Shown here piece after piece: positions 42,879-51,216 of a stretch of 64,000 nucleotides of DNA. The DNA is from Streptomyces sp. NBC_01471 (GTDB lineage: Bacteria; Actinomycetota; Actinomycetes; Streptomycetales; Streptomycetaceae), in the NCBI RefSeq assembly GCF_041438865.1, contig NZ_CP109450.1, positions 6,512,001-6,576,000 of the forward strand, in the 5' to 3' direction. Position numbers and translations under genes: made by a program. A model generated the notes under the pieces. It worked only from the letters and a program-made list of their open reading frames with translations, made no database searches and had not been told where the DNA came from. Every line of letters starts with the position of its first letter. The stretch's first letter is position 1.

Positions 42879-44129
42879 TCAGCGGTACGTCAGATACCGC
42901 TCGCGGACGGACCGGAAGGCGGCGAGTTCGCCCTGCCAGGCCGCCACCACCTCGTCGGTGTCCGCACCCTTGTCGATCGCCGTGCGGACCTGCGCGGACC
43001 CGGTCAGCTTGTCGATCCAGTCGTCAGAACGCCAGGCGAATCCGGACCAGACCTTCTTCGCCGTGACCAGCAGCCCGATGGCGGTCCGCACCGGGTCGAA
43101 CGCCGCACGGTCCTGGACATGGAGCTGCACACCACCGGCGGTCCTCCCCTCGAACTTGGAGAACGTCGGTGCGAAGTACGCCTCACGGAAGGCGACTCCG
43201 GGCAGTTCCAGCGCATTGGCGGCCTCCGCCCACCGCCTGTCGATCCCCTCGGCCCCCAGCAGCTCGAACGGCCGGGTGGTGCCCCGCCCCTCGGAGAGGT
43301 TCGTCCCCTCGAACAGACAGGTCCCCGAGTAGACGAGAGCGGTGTCGGGGGTCGGCATGTTCGGGCTCGGCGGCACCCACGGGAGCCCCGTCGCGTCGAA
43401 GAAGTCGCCGCGCCGCCAGCCGGACATCCGCACGGTCTCCAGCTCGACCGGTTCCGGCAGGAACTCACCGTTGAAGAGCCGCGCCAGCTCCGTCACCGTC
43501 ATCCCGTGCGCCTGCGAGATCGGCTGCCGCCCGACGAACGTGGCGAACTCCTTGTGCAGCACCGGGCCGAGCGCGGCCCGCCCGGTGACCGGGTTCGGCC
43601 GGTCCAGCACCACGAAGCGCAGCCCCGCCAGCGCCGCCGCCTCCATGCAGTCGTACAGCGTCCAGATGTACGTGTAGAAGCGGGCGCCCGCGTCCTGGAT
43701 GTCGAAGACCACCGTGTCCACACCGGACGCGGTGAAGATGTCGGCGAGGGGCTGCCCGCTTTTGGTGTACGTGTCGTACACCGGCAGGCCGGTCGCCGGG
43801 TCGTCGTACCGCCCCTCCGAACCGCCCGCCTGCGCCGTGCCGCGGAATCCGTGCTCCGGGCCGAAGACGGCGGTGAGGTTCACGTTCTTGTCGGCGTGCA
43901 TGACATCGACGATGTGCCGGACGTCCTGGGTGACCCCGGTCGGGTTCGTGACGATCCCGACGCGCTTCCCGTCGAGCAGCCCGTAGCCATCGGCGGCCAG
44001 CCGGTCGAATCCGGTACGGACCCGGGCGCGCTTCCCCTGCGCGGTGGCCGGTTGTGCCGCGGCACCCACGGCTCCCAGCGCGCCCACGGCTCCGCTCGCG
44101 GCCAGCAGTCCCCGCCTGGACAGGTTCAT
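42879..44129 (-). CDS. DUF1343 exo-beta-N-acetylmuramidase (NamZ family), exported
   Basis: 416 aa from ATG 44129 with GGAGG seven bases upstream. The N terminus NLSRRGLLAASGAVGALG looks like a Tat signal, cleaved near ATAQG. The body is the DUF1343/NamZ family, which releases N-acetylmuramic acid from the non-reducing ends of peptidoglycan fragments; conserved stretches are VGIVTNPTGV, GPEHGFRGTAQAG, FDIQDAGARFYTY and SEGRGTTRPFE. Likely role: cell-wall recycling or scavenging outside the membrane. Single gene, divergent from the SDR. Confidence 0.88.
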   Translation of the reverse strand: MNLSRRGLLAASGAVGALGAVGAAAQPATAQGKRARVRTGFDRLAADGYGLLDGKRVGIVTNPTGVTQDVRHIVDVMHADKNVNLTAVFGPEHGFRGTAQAGGSEGRYDDPATGLPVYDTYTKSGQPLADIFTASGVDTVVFDIQDAGARFYTYIWTLYDCMEAAALAGLRFVVLDRPNPVTGRAALGPVLHKEFATFVGRQPISQAHGMTVTELARLFNGEFLPEPVELETVRMSGWRRGDFFDATGLPWVPPSPNMPTPDTALVYSGTCLFEGTNLSEGRGTTRPFELLGAEGIDRRWAEAANALELPGVAFREAYFAPTFSKFEGRTAGGVQLHVQDRAAFDPVRTAIGLLVTAKKVWSGFAWRSDDWIDKLTGSAQVRTAIDKGADTDEVVAAWQGELAAFRSVRERYLTYR

Positions 44130-44197
44130 CGGGCTACCTCCATGATCTCGCCGAGTGTCATGGCCACGCAGGCTAACTCTCGACCCTTCCCCTGCCG

Positions 44198-44217
44198 CAT
44201 ACCGACTGGTTAGTCTG
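44198..44217. promoter_or_regulatory. TetR operator upstream of SDR/acyl-CoA ligase operon
   Basis: CATACCGACTGGTTAGTCTG; its first 13 bases equal the reverse complement of the site at 49909-49928. Located 31 bases before the SDR start. Confidence 0.68.
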
Positions 44218-44247
44218 CTGGTGCATTCAACGGAGAGGCAGGTCGTG

Positions 44248-45009
44248 ATGGGTACGGTCGACGGCGCGCGTGTAGTGGTCACAGGGGCGGGCGGCGGTAT
44301 CGGCGCGGCGCTGGCCCGGAGGTTCGCCGCAGAGGGAGCCCGTGTCGTGGTCAATGACCTGGACGCCGCCAAGGCCCGTGCGGTGGCCGACGGGATCGGC
44401 GCGGTCGCGGTGCCCGGCGACGCCTCGACGATCGTGGACGCCGCCCGTGAAGCACTCGGCGGACGGATCGACGTCTACTGTGCCAACGCCGGTCTCGGCT
44501 CGGCCGGTGACCCCTTCGCCGACGAGGAGGTCTGGGCCGCCGCCTGGGACGTAAACGTCATGGCCCATGTCCGCGCCGCCCGGGCCCTGCTGCCCGACTG
44601 GCTGGAGCGCGGCGAGGGCCGGTTCGTCTCCACCGTGTCGGCCGCCGGGCTGCTCACCATGATCGGTGCGGCGCCGTACAGCGTCACCAAGCACGGTGCG
44701 ATCGCCTTCGCCGAATGGCTCTCGCTCACCTACCGCCACCGCGGGCTGAAGGTCCACGCGATCTGCCCGCAGGGCGTACGGACCGACATGCTCACCGCGG
44801 CGGGGTCCGCGGGCGAACTGGTGCTCGCCCCGACGGCGATCGAACCCGACGACGTGGCCGACGCGCTCTTCGCCGCCATCGCCGATGACCGGTTCCTGGT
44901 GCTGCCGCACCCCGAGGTCGCCGAGTACTACCAGGCGCGGGCCGCCGAGCCCGACCGGTGGATCGGCGGGATGAACCACCTCCAGCAGAAGTGGGAGGCC
45001 GGACAGTGA
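44248..45009 (+). CDS. Short-chain dehydrogenase/reductase
   Basis: 253 aa from ATG 44248 (GTG 44245 also possible), GAGAGG upstream. Classical SDR: cofactor motif TGAGGGIGAALARRF, NAG motif CANAGLGS, and active site with Ser (STVSAAG) and YSVTK. The acidic NDLD after strand 2 favours NAD(H). The GTG of the acyl-CoA ligase overlaps its stop. In an operon with a ligase and TetR it probably oxidises a hydroxyacyl intermediate. Confidence 0.92.
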   Translation: MGTVDGARVVVTGAGGGIGAALARRFAAEGARVVVNDLDAAKARAVADGIGAVAVPGDASTIVDAAREALGGRIDVYCANAGLGSAGDPFADEEVWAAAWDVNVMAHVRAARALLPDWLERGEGRFVSTVSAAGLLTMIGAAPYSVTKHGAIAFAEWLSLTYRHRGLKVHAICPQGVRTDMLTAAGSAGELVLAPTAIEPDDVADALFAAIADDRFLVLPHPEVAEYYQARAAEPDRWIGGMNHLQQKWEAGQ

Positions 45010-46700
45010 GCACCTCGATCTACGCGGCGAAGCCCTGGCTCGGCCGGCTCAGCGAGGCCCAGCGCCGCCCCGTGCACCCGCAGGCGAGCGTGGTGCACGC
45101 GTTCCGCGACGCCGTGGCCCGCGCACCGGAACACCCCGCGCTGGCCTACTTCGACGGGCGGCTCACCTACCGCGAGACCGACGCACTCTCCGACTCGGTG
45201 GCCGGACACCTCGCCGCCAGGGGCGTGGGCCACGGCGACCGGGTCGCGGTGATGCTGCAGAACTCGCCGCACTTCGTGCTGGCGCTCCTCGGCGCCTGGA
45301 AGGCGGGCGCCACGGTCGTCCCGCTCAACCCGATGTACAAATCGGCGGAGGTCGGTCATGCCCTGCGGGACGCCGGTGTCACCGCGCTGGTCTGTTCCGA
45401 CCGCGCCTGGGAGGCGTATCTGCGCGAGACCGCGGCCGGTTCCCCCCTGAGGTTCGCGCTCACCGCCTGCGAACGCGATCTGCAGACCCGCGACGACGCA
45501 CGGGTCCTCGGCTTCGAGCGGCTGCCGTGTCCCGCCGACACCGACGATCTGCTGGCGGTGGCCCGGCAGGGGCTCCCGGCCCCCGCGGACCGCGATCCGC
45601 GCGCCACCGACGTGGCGCTGATCAGCTATACCTCGGGCACCAGCGGGACTCCCAAGGGCGCGATGAACGCGCACGCCAACATCATGGTGAACGCCGAGCG
45701 CCAGCGCACCGGCCACCCCGTCGCGGAGGGCTCGGCGTACTTCGCGCTCGCGCCGCTCTTCCACATCACCGGGATGGTCTGCGAACTCGCCGCGTGTGTC
45801 GCCAACGCCGGGACCCTCGTCCTCGCCTACCGGTTCCACCCCGGAGTGGTGCTCGACGCGTTCACCGAGCACCGTCCCGCGTACACCGTCGGCCCCTCCA
45901 CGGCCTTCATGGCGCTCGCGGCCGATCCGTCGGTCACCCCGGACCACTTCGCCTCCTTCGAGGTGATCTCGTCGGGCGGCGCACCGCTGCCGCCCGCGCT
46001 GGTGGAGGGATTCCGTGAGCGGTTCGGCCCGTACATCCGCAACGGCTACGGACTCACCGAGTGCACCGCTCCGTGCGCCTCCGTCCCGCCCGAGCTGGAG
46101 GCCCCGGTCGACCCGGTCTCGGGCACACTCTCGGTCGGTGTGCCGGGCCCCGACACCGTGGTGCGGATCCTGGACGTCAACGGGGACGAGGTGCCCTTCG
46201 GCGAGCAGGGCGAGATCGTGGTGAGCGGACCGCAGGTCGTCTCCGGCTACTGGGACCGTCCGGACGCCACCGCCGACGCGTTCCCGGGCGGCGAGCTGCG
46301 CACCGGTGACATCGGGTTCATGGACCGGTACGGCTGGCTCTATGTCGTGGACCGGATGAAGGACATGATCAACGCCTCCGGTTTCAAGGTGTGGCCGCGC
46401 GAGGTCGAGGACGTGCTGTACACCCATCCCGCGGTACGCGAGGCCGCCGTGGTCGGGATCCCCGACCCCTACCGCGGCGAGTCGGTCAAGGCGTACGTGA
46501 GCCTGCGGCCCACGGGGCCCGGGGCCGGCCAGTCCGGGTCCGGCGAGTCCGGGCCCGCGGTGACCCCGGCCGAGCTGGCCGCCTACTGCAAGGAGCGGCT
46601 CGCGGCGTACAAGTACCCGCGCGAGGTCGAGATCCTGCCCGAGCTGCCGAAGACCACCAGTGGGAAGATCCTGAGGCGGGAACTGCGTTCCCCGCAGTGA
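45006..46700 (+). CDS. Acyl-CoA synthetase (AMP-forming)
   Basis: 564 aa from GTG 45006, overlapping the SDR stop by four bases. ANL family: P-loop YTSGTSGTPKGAMNAH, NGYGLTECTAP, the YWDRP..ELRTGDIG region, hinge MKDMINASGFKVWPREVE and the catalytic C-terminal lysine in KTTSGKILRRELR. It activates a carboxylic acid to its CoA thioester via acyl-AMP; medium- or long-chain fatty acids are likely. A Gly/Ser-rich insertion (GPGAGQSGSGESGPA) near the C terminus is unusual. The end of the gene overlaps a possible upstream start of the TetR gene. Confidence 0.93.
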   Translation: MSTSIYAAKPWLGRLSEAQRRPVHPQASVVHAFRDAVARAPEHPALAYFDGRLTYRETDALSDSVAGHLAARGVGHGDRVAVMLQNSPHFVLALLGAWKAGATVVPLNPMYKSAEVGHALRDAGVTALVCSDRAWEAYLRETAAGSPLRFALTACERDLQTRDDARVLGFERLPCPADTDDLLAVARQGLPAPADRDPRATDVALISYTSGTSGTPKGAMNAHANIMVNAERQRTGHPVAEGSAYFALAPLFHITGMVCELAACVANAGTLVLAYRFHPGVVLDAFTEHRPAYTVGPSTAFMALAADPSVTPDHFASFEVISSGGAPLPPALVEGFRERFGPYIRNGYGLTECTAPCASVPPELEAPVDPVSGTLSVGVPGPDTVVRILDVNGDEVPFGEQGEIVVSGPQVVSGYWDRPDATADAFPGGELRTGDIGFMDRYGWLYVVDRMKDMINASGFKVWPREVEDVLYTHPAVREAAVVGIPDPYRGESVKAYVSLRPTGPGAGQSGSGESGPAVTPAELAAYCKERLAAYKYPREVEILPELPKTTSGKILRRELRSPQ

Positions 46701-46726
46701 ACGGCGCGGGCAGAGACCCACCGCAC

Positions 46727-46807
46727 GAGCACACGCACAGCGAGCACACGCAGAACGAGCACACGCAGAACGAGTACACGCACAGCGAGCACACGCAGGA
46801 CGAGCAC
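46727..46807 (+). repeat. 15-bp tandem repeat (about 5.4 copies)
   Basis: Units of the type GAGCACACGCAGAAC at 46727, 46742, 46757, 46772 and 46787, with a partial at 46802. In the TetR frame they read Glu-His-Thr-(Gln/His)-(Asn/Ser/Asp), a His-rich pentapeptide repeat. Confidence 0.9.
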
Positions 46808-46831
46808 ATGAACGGACGGAAGGTGGCGGCG

Positions 46832-47428
46832 ATGGCAGCCAGAACGACCGACGGGAACGGCGTCCCCGTCCCGCAGAGGCTGCTGGCCGCCGCCACCCGG
46901 CTCTTCGCCGAGCGCGGCTACGACCGGACCTCCGTCCAGGAGATCGTCGAAGCGGCGGGGGTCACCAAGGGCGCCCTCTACCACTACTTCGGCTCCAAGG
47001 AGGATCTGCTCCAGGAGGTCTACTCCCGGGTGCTGAGGCTCCAGCAGGAGCGGCTCGACGCCTTCGCGGACGCTGACGCGCCCGTCGAGGAACGGCTGCG
47101 CGAGGCGGCGGCGGACGTCGTGGTCACGACCATCGCCAATCTGGACGACGCGGCGATCTTCTTCCGCTCGATGCACCACCTCAGCCCGGAGAAGAACAAG
47201 CAGGTACGGCTGGAACGGCGCCGCTACCACGAACGCTTCCGGGCGCTGGTCGAGGAGGGCCAGCGCACCGGGGTGTTCTCGAAGGCCACCTCCGCCGATC
47301 TGGTGGTCGACTACCACTTCGGGTCCGTGCACCATCTGTCGACGTGGTACCGCCCGGACGGCCCGCTGACCCCGCGAGAACTGGCCGACCACCTGGCGGA
47401 TCTGCTGCTGAGGGCGCTGCGCCCGTAG
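46832..47428 (+). CDS. TetR-family repressor of acyl-CoA genes
   Basis: 198 aa from ATG 46832, preceded at five bases by GGAAGGTGG. HTH: TSVQEIVEAAGVTKGALYHYFGSKEDLL; the C-terminal domain (TetR_C_4-like: IFFRSMHHLSPEKNKQVRLERRRYHERF) is that of acyl-CoA-responsive regulators. An in-frame GTG at 46697, overlapping the ligase stop, would add 45 residues including the His-rich pentapeptide repeats; ATG 46808 is a third option. The strong ribosome site favours 46832. Its likely sites are 44198-44217 and 49909-49928, before the two flanking operons. Confidence 0.88.
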   Translation: MAARTTDGNGVPVPQRLLAAATRLFAERGYDRTSVQEIVEAAGVTKGALYHYFGSKEDLLQEVYSRVLRLQQERLDAFADADAPVEERLREAAADVVVTTIANLDDAAIFFRSMHHLSPEKNKQVRLERRRYHERFRALVEEGQRTGVFSKATSADLVVDYHFGSVHHLSTWYRPDGPLTPRELADHLADLLLRALRP

Positions 47429-47438
47429 CCCCGGTGGC

Positions 47439-47499
47439 CCTGTCCGCACGGGTGGGCCGGCCCGCACCGATGGGCCTGTCCGCACCGATGGACCTGGCC
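47439..47499. repeat. 18-bp degenerate tandem repeat (3 copies plus partial)
   Basis: CCTGTCCGCACGGGTGGG, CCGGCCCGCACCGATGGG and CCTGTCCGCACCGATGGA in tandem (47439, 47457, 47475), just past the TetR stop. A run of nine G follows at 47525-47533. Confidence 0.7.
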
Positions 47500-47575
47500 T
47501 CAGCGGCGGGGTGGCCGCACCGCCGGGGGGGGGTGTGGGGGAACGCCCGCCCCCGCCGGTGCAACCACCTTTCCG

Positions 47576-48790
47576 CTACAGGTACTTCTTCAGCTCGCGC
47601 CTCGCCAGGGACCTCTGATGCACCTCGTCCGGCCCGTCGGCGAGCCTCAGCGTCCTTGCCCCGGCCCAGAGTTCCGCCAGCGGGAAGTCCTGGCTCACCC
47701 CGCCCGCGCCGTACAGCTGCACCGCGTTGTCGATGATGTCGATGACCGCACGCGGCGTCGCGATCTTGATGGCCTGGATCTCCGTGTGTGCACCGCGATT
47801 CCCCACCGTGTCCATCAGCCAGGCCGTCTTGAGGACCAGCAGCCGCAGTTGCTCCACGGTGACCCGGGCATCCGCGATCCAGTTCTGTACGACACCCTGC
47901 TGGGCCAGCGGCTTGCCGAACGCGGTACGGGACACCGCCCGCCGGCACATCAGCTCGATGGCGCGCTCCGCCATACCGATCAGCCGCATGCAGTGGTGGA
48001 TCCGGCCGGGGCCGAGACGGGCCTGGGCGATGGCGAAACCGCCACCCTCCTCACCGATCAGGTGGGACGCGGGGACCCGGACGTTGTCGAGGACCAGCTC
48101 GGCATGGCCGCCGTGGTAGTGGTCCTCGTAGCCGTACACCTGCATGGCGCGCCGGACTTCGAGGCCCGGGGTGTCGCGCGGGACCAGGATCATCGACTGC
48201 TGGCGGCGGACGTCGGCGCCGTCCGGGTCCGTCTTCCCCATCACGATGAAGATCTTGCAGTCCGGGTTCATGGCCCCGGAGATGTACCACTTGCGGCCGT
48301 TGATGACGTAGTCGTCACCCTCGCGCGTGATACGGGTCTCGATGTTCGTCGCGTCGGACGAGGCGACCTCCGGCTCCGTCATGGCGAAGGCCGACCGGAT
48401 CTCACCGGCGAGGAGCGGCTCCAGCCACTGCTTCTTCTGCTGCCCGGTGGCGAACTGGAACAGCACCTCCATGTTGCCCGTGTCGGGGGCAGCGCAGTTC
48501 AGAGCGGTGGGCGCCAACTGCGGTGAGCGCCCGGTGATCTCGGCGAGCGGCGCGTACTGAAGGTTGGTCAGCCCCGCGCCGTACTCGGCGTCCGGCAGGA
48601 AGAGGTTCCACAGGCCCTGGCGGCGCGCCTCGGCCTTCAGTTCGGCCACCACCGCCGGGGTGTCCCAGGGAGAGGCGAGCCGCGCGCGCTGCTCGTGGGC
48701 GACGGCCTCGGCGGGCAGGACGTGCTCGTCCATGAAGGCGAGGAGCTTGCCGCGCAGCTCTTCGGTGCGCGCGTCGAATGCGAAGTCCAT
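47576..48790 (-). CDS. Acyl-CoA dehydrogenase (ACAD10/11-like)
   Basis: 404 aa from ATG 48790, seven bases after the kinase-like gene on the same strand. Signature AFAMTEPEVASSDATNIETRI and C-terminal AVQLYGAGGVSQDFPLAELWAGARTLRLADGPDEVHQRSLAR are those of the long ACAD10/11 branch. In animals the kinase-like and dehydrogenase parts are fused in ACAD10/11, which degrade 4-hydroxy fatty acids; here they are separate adjacent genes. A similar job, breakdown of hydroxylated or unusual acyl-CoAs, is plausible. Confidence 0.93.
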   Translation of the reverse strand: MDFAFDARTEELRGKLLAFMDEHVLPAEAVAHEQRARLASPWDTPAVVAELKAEARRQGLWNLFLPDAEYGAGLTNLQYAPLAEITGRSPQLAPTALNCAAPDTGNMEVLFQFATGQQKKQWLEPLLAGEIRSAFAMTEPEVASSDATNIETRITREGDDYVINGRKWYISGAMNPDCKIFIVMGKTDPDGADVRRQQSMILVPRDTPGLEVRRAMQVYGYEDHYHGGHAELVLDNVRVPASHLIGEEGGGFAIAQARLGPGRIHHCMRLIGMAERAIELMCRRAVSRTAFGKPLAQQGVVQNWIADARVTVEQLRLLVLKTAWLMDTVGNRGAHTEIQAIKIATPRAVIDIIDNAVQLYGAGGVSQDFPLAELWAGARTLRLADGPDEVHQRSLARRELKKYL

Positions 48791-48797
48791 GGGGTGT

Positions 48798-49820
48798 TCA
48801 GCCTTCCTGGAGGGTGGTGAGGCCGTGCTCGATGAAGACGGGGACCAGAGAGCCGATCTGGTCGAAGCCGGCGCCGACGGTCTGGCCGAGGGTGTAGCGG
48901 TAGTGGATTCCTTCGAGGATCACGGCGAGCTTGAACCAGGCGAACGCCGTGTACCAGGCGATGGCGGAGGTGTCCCGGCCCGAGCGGGCCGCGTAGCGCT
49001 CGACCAGTTCGGTGGGCGAGGGGTGGCCCGCCGCACCGCTCGTCGTGGAGACGGGCGACTCGGGGATGCCCAGGTCGGAGCTGTACATCACGAGCAGCCC
49101 CAGATCGGTGAGCGGATCACCGAGTGTCGACATCTCCCAGTCCAGGATCGCGTTGATCCTGTCGTCGTCACCGAGCAGGACGTTGTCCAGGCGGTAGTCG
49201 CCGTGCACGACCGTGGGGGCGGGGGACCCGGGCAGGTCGCGTCCGAGCGTGGCATGCAGCTCGTCGATGCCGGCCAGCTCGCGGTTGCGCGAGGCGTCCA
49301 GCTGCTTGCCCCAGCGGCGCAGCTGCCGGTCGAGGAACCCCTCGGGGCGCCCGAAGTCCGCGAGACCCACCGCCTCCGGATCCACGGCATGCAGATCCAC
49401 CAGCGTGTCGACCAGCCCGAGCACCGCCGCACGGGTCCGCTCGGCGCCGAGGGGCGCCAGCTGGGCGGCCGTACGGTACGGGGTGCCCTCGACGAACTCC
49501 ATGACGTAGAAAGGTGATCCGATCACCGACTCGTCCTCGCACAGCAGCACCGGCGCGGGCACCGGAACCCCCGTCGGGTGCAGCGCGCTGATCACCCGGT
49601 GCTCGCGCTTCATGTCGTGCGCGGTGGCCAGGACATGGCCGAGCGGGGGCCTGCGCACGACCCACCGGCCGGTCCCGTCGGTCACGGCGTACGTCAGATT
49701 GGACCGGCCGCCCTCGATCAGCCGCGCGCTGAGCGGTCCGCTCACCAGGCCGGGCCGCACCCGGTCGAGATGACCGCGCAGCGCCTCGGGGTCGATTCCC
49801 GGTGGATGGACTGCGCTCAT
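48798..49820 (-). CDS. Aminoglycoside phosphotransferase-like kinase (ACAD10/11 partner)
   Basis: 340 aa from ATG 49820 with GGAGGTG upstream. APH/ChoK fold: VVHGDYRLDNVLLGDDD (catalytic loop, Asp and Asn) and ILDWEMSTLGDPLTDLG (metal-binding DWE). In ACAD10/11 the homologous domain phosphorylates the hydroxyl of 4-hydroxyacyl-CoA so that the dehydrogenase part can eliminate phosphate. Its position directly before the ACAD10/11-like gene makes the same partnership likely. Not an antibiotic-resistance gene by context. Confidence 0.88.
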   Translation of the reverse strand: MSAVHPPGIDPEALRGHLDRVRPGLVSGPLSARLIEGGRSNLTYAVTDGTGRWVVRRPPLGHVLATAHDMKREHRVISALHPTGVPVPAPVLLCEDESVIGSPFYVMEFVEGTPYRTAAQLAPLGAERTRAAVLGLVDTLVDLHAVDPEAVGLADFGRPEGFLDRQLRRWGKQLDASRNRELAGIDELHATLGRDLPGSPAPTVVHGDYRLDNVLLGDDDRINAILDWEMSTLGDPLTDLGLLVMYSSDLGIPESPVSTTSGAAGHPSPTELVERYAARSGRDTSAIAWYTAFAWFKLAVILEGIHYRYTLGQTVGAGFDQIGSLVPVFIEHGLTTLQEG

Positions 49821-49908
49821 GGGGCACCTCCGTGTGTAGGGGCGGACCGTCCGGGTGGACCGTCGCGCGGATGACTGCTGGAACGCTCGCCGTAACGCCT
49901 GCGCCCAT

Positions 49909-49928
49909 CATGCCGACCAGTCGGTATG
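49909..49928. promoter_or_regulatory. TetR operator upstream of kinase/acyl-CoA dehydrogenase operon
   Basis: CATGCCGACCAGTCGGTATG, symmetric at 8 of 10 pairs, 89 bases before the kinase start. Its reverse complement begins CATACCGACTGGT, identical to the site at 44198. Confidence 0.7.
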
Positions 49929-49999
49929 CCGTCCACCCCCGGCCCTTTTCCGGCAGCCGGTGCGCGGTCGTCACATCTCTGATACACCGCTCGGCCGCG

Positions 50000-50041
50000 T
50001 CCGGTTCCCTCCCGGCCGGCGTCGGCCGGGAGGGAACCGGA
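50000..50041. repeat. Perfect 19-bp hairpin in a divergent intergenic region
   Basis: The arms 50000-50018 and 50023-50041 are exact reverse complements, closed by GCGT. It stands between divergently oriented genes, 58 bases before the oxidoreductase start, where no terminator is expected. Confidence 0.85.
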
Positions 50042-50099
50042 CTCCCGTTTGCACGGGGTCCGGTTGCGCGAGGCGTGGCCTGACCAGAGGCTCGTAGGC

Positions 50100-51035
50100 A
50101 TGAAGGCGATCAGCTACAGCCGTTACGGCGGCCCCGAGGTCCTGGAGTACGGCGAGCGCCCCGAGCCCAAGGTCGGGCCGGACTCCGTACTGGTGAAAGT
50201 CCGTGCGGCAGCGGTCAACCCGGTCGATGTGCACGCCCGCGAGGGACACCTCGACGCGGGGCTCCAAGCCGTCTTCCCGGTCGTGCCGGGCTGGGACGTC
50301 TCCGGTGTCGTGGTGCAGCCGGGGGCGGCCGTGACCGAGTTCGCCGTCGGGGACGAGGTGATGGGGTACGTACGGGAGGACTTCCTCTCGCGCGGGACCT
50401 TCGCCGAGTACGTGGCTGCCCCGGTGCGCACCCTCGCCCGCAAGCCGCTGCGGCTGAGTTTCGAGGAGGCCGCCGGGCTGCCGCTGACCGGGCTCACCGC
50501 CTACCAGGCCCTGCGCGCGCTCGAAATCCGTTCCGACGACACCGTCCTGGTGCACGCGGCGGCGGGCGGCGTCGGCTCGATGGCCGTACAGCTCGCCCTG
50601 CACTCGGGTGCACGGGTCATCGGCACGGCGAGCACCCACAACCACGACCATCTGCGCACGCTGGGCGCGGAACCGGTGGCCTACGGCGGCGGGCTCGCCG
50701 ACCGGGTGCGGGCCCTGGCGCCCGACGGAGTGGACGCGGTCCTCGACACGGTCGGCGGCGACACCCTCAGGCTGTCGGCGAACCTGCTCGCCCCGGAGGG
50801 CCGGCTCGCCTCCATCGTCGACGGTGACGTGGCCGAATTCGGCGGGCGCTATGTCTTCGTACGGCCCGACGCCCTGGATCTGCACGTCCTGGGCGAACTG
50901 GCCGACCAGGGGGAGATCGCCGTCCACGTCGACCGGGTCCTCCCGCTGGAGCAGGCGGCCGAGGCGCAGCGGCTCATCGCGGAAGGCCACACCCGCGGCA
51001 AGATCGTCGTCACGGTCGACTGGGACGCGGCCTGA
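50100..51035 (+). CDS. Quinone oxidoreductase-like NADP-dependent MDR enzyme
   Basis: 311 aa from ATG 50100. Zinc-free MDR: N-terminal GroES-like fold (NPVDVHAREG, VPGWDVSGVV) and nucleotide site VHAAAGGVGSMAVQLALHSGARVIGTAS. The RRYG-type Arg/Lys for NADPH phosphate is not obvious, so cofactor preference is uncertain. Reduces quinones or enones, a common detoxification role. The leader carries a perfect hairpin. Confidence 0.88.
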   Translation: MKAISYSRYGGPEVLEYGERPEPKVGPDSVLVKVRAAAVNPVDVHAREGHLDAGLQAVFPVVPGWDVSGVVVQPGAAVTEFAVGDEVMGYVREDFLSRGTFAEYVAAPVRTLARKPLRLSFEEAAGLPLTGLTAYQALRALEIRSDDTVLVHAAAGGVGSMAVQLALHSGARVIGTASTHNHDHLRTLGAEPVAYGGGLADRVRALAPDGVDAVLDTVGGDTLRLSANLLAPEGRLASIVDGDVAEFGGRYVFVRPDALDLHVLGELADQGEIAVHVDRVLPLEQAAEAQRLIAEGHTRGKIVVTVDWDAA

Positions 51036-51216
51036 CCCGTACGCGCACCGGGGCGCCTTCCCGGACTTCCCGGAACGGCGCCCCGAGGATCCTCCCGCGG
51101 GCACCGCGGATCCGCCGGCACGCCGGGTCCGCGGGCTCCCCGATGCCCGGACGGTCCTCGCGCCGGCATGCCGCACGCCGACCCGGCGGCCCGCCGCGGA
51201 GGCCGGCGGGCCGCCG

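Noticed and set aside
46727..46807. CRISPR-like or iteron origin array
   Set aside because: 15-bp units without spacers, in a coding-compatible period between two genes; no replication genes present.
47525..47533. Run of nine G as a phase-variable switch
   Set aside because: It lies outside any coding frame and promoter I can define; may also be a sequencing-prone homopolymer.
49821..50099. Insertion-sequence remnant flanked by the perfect hairpin
   Set aside because: No transposase fragment or target-site duplication was seen around 50000-50041.
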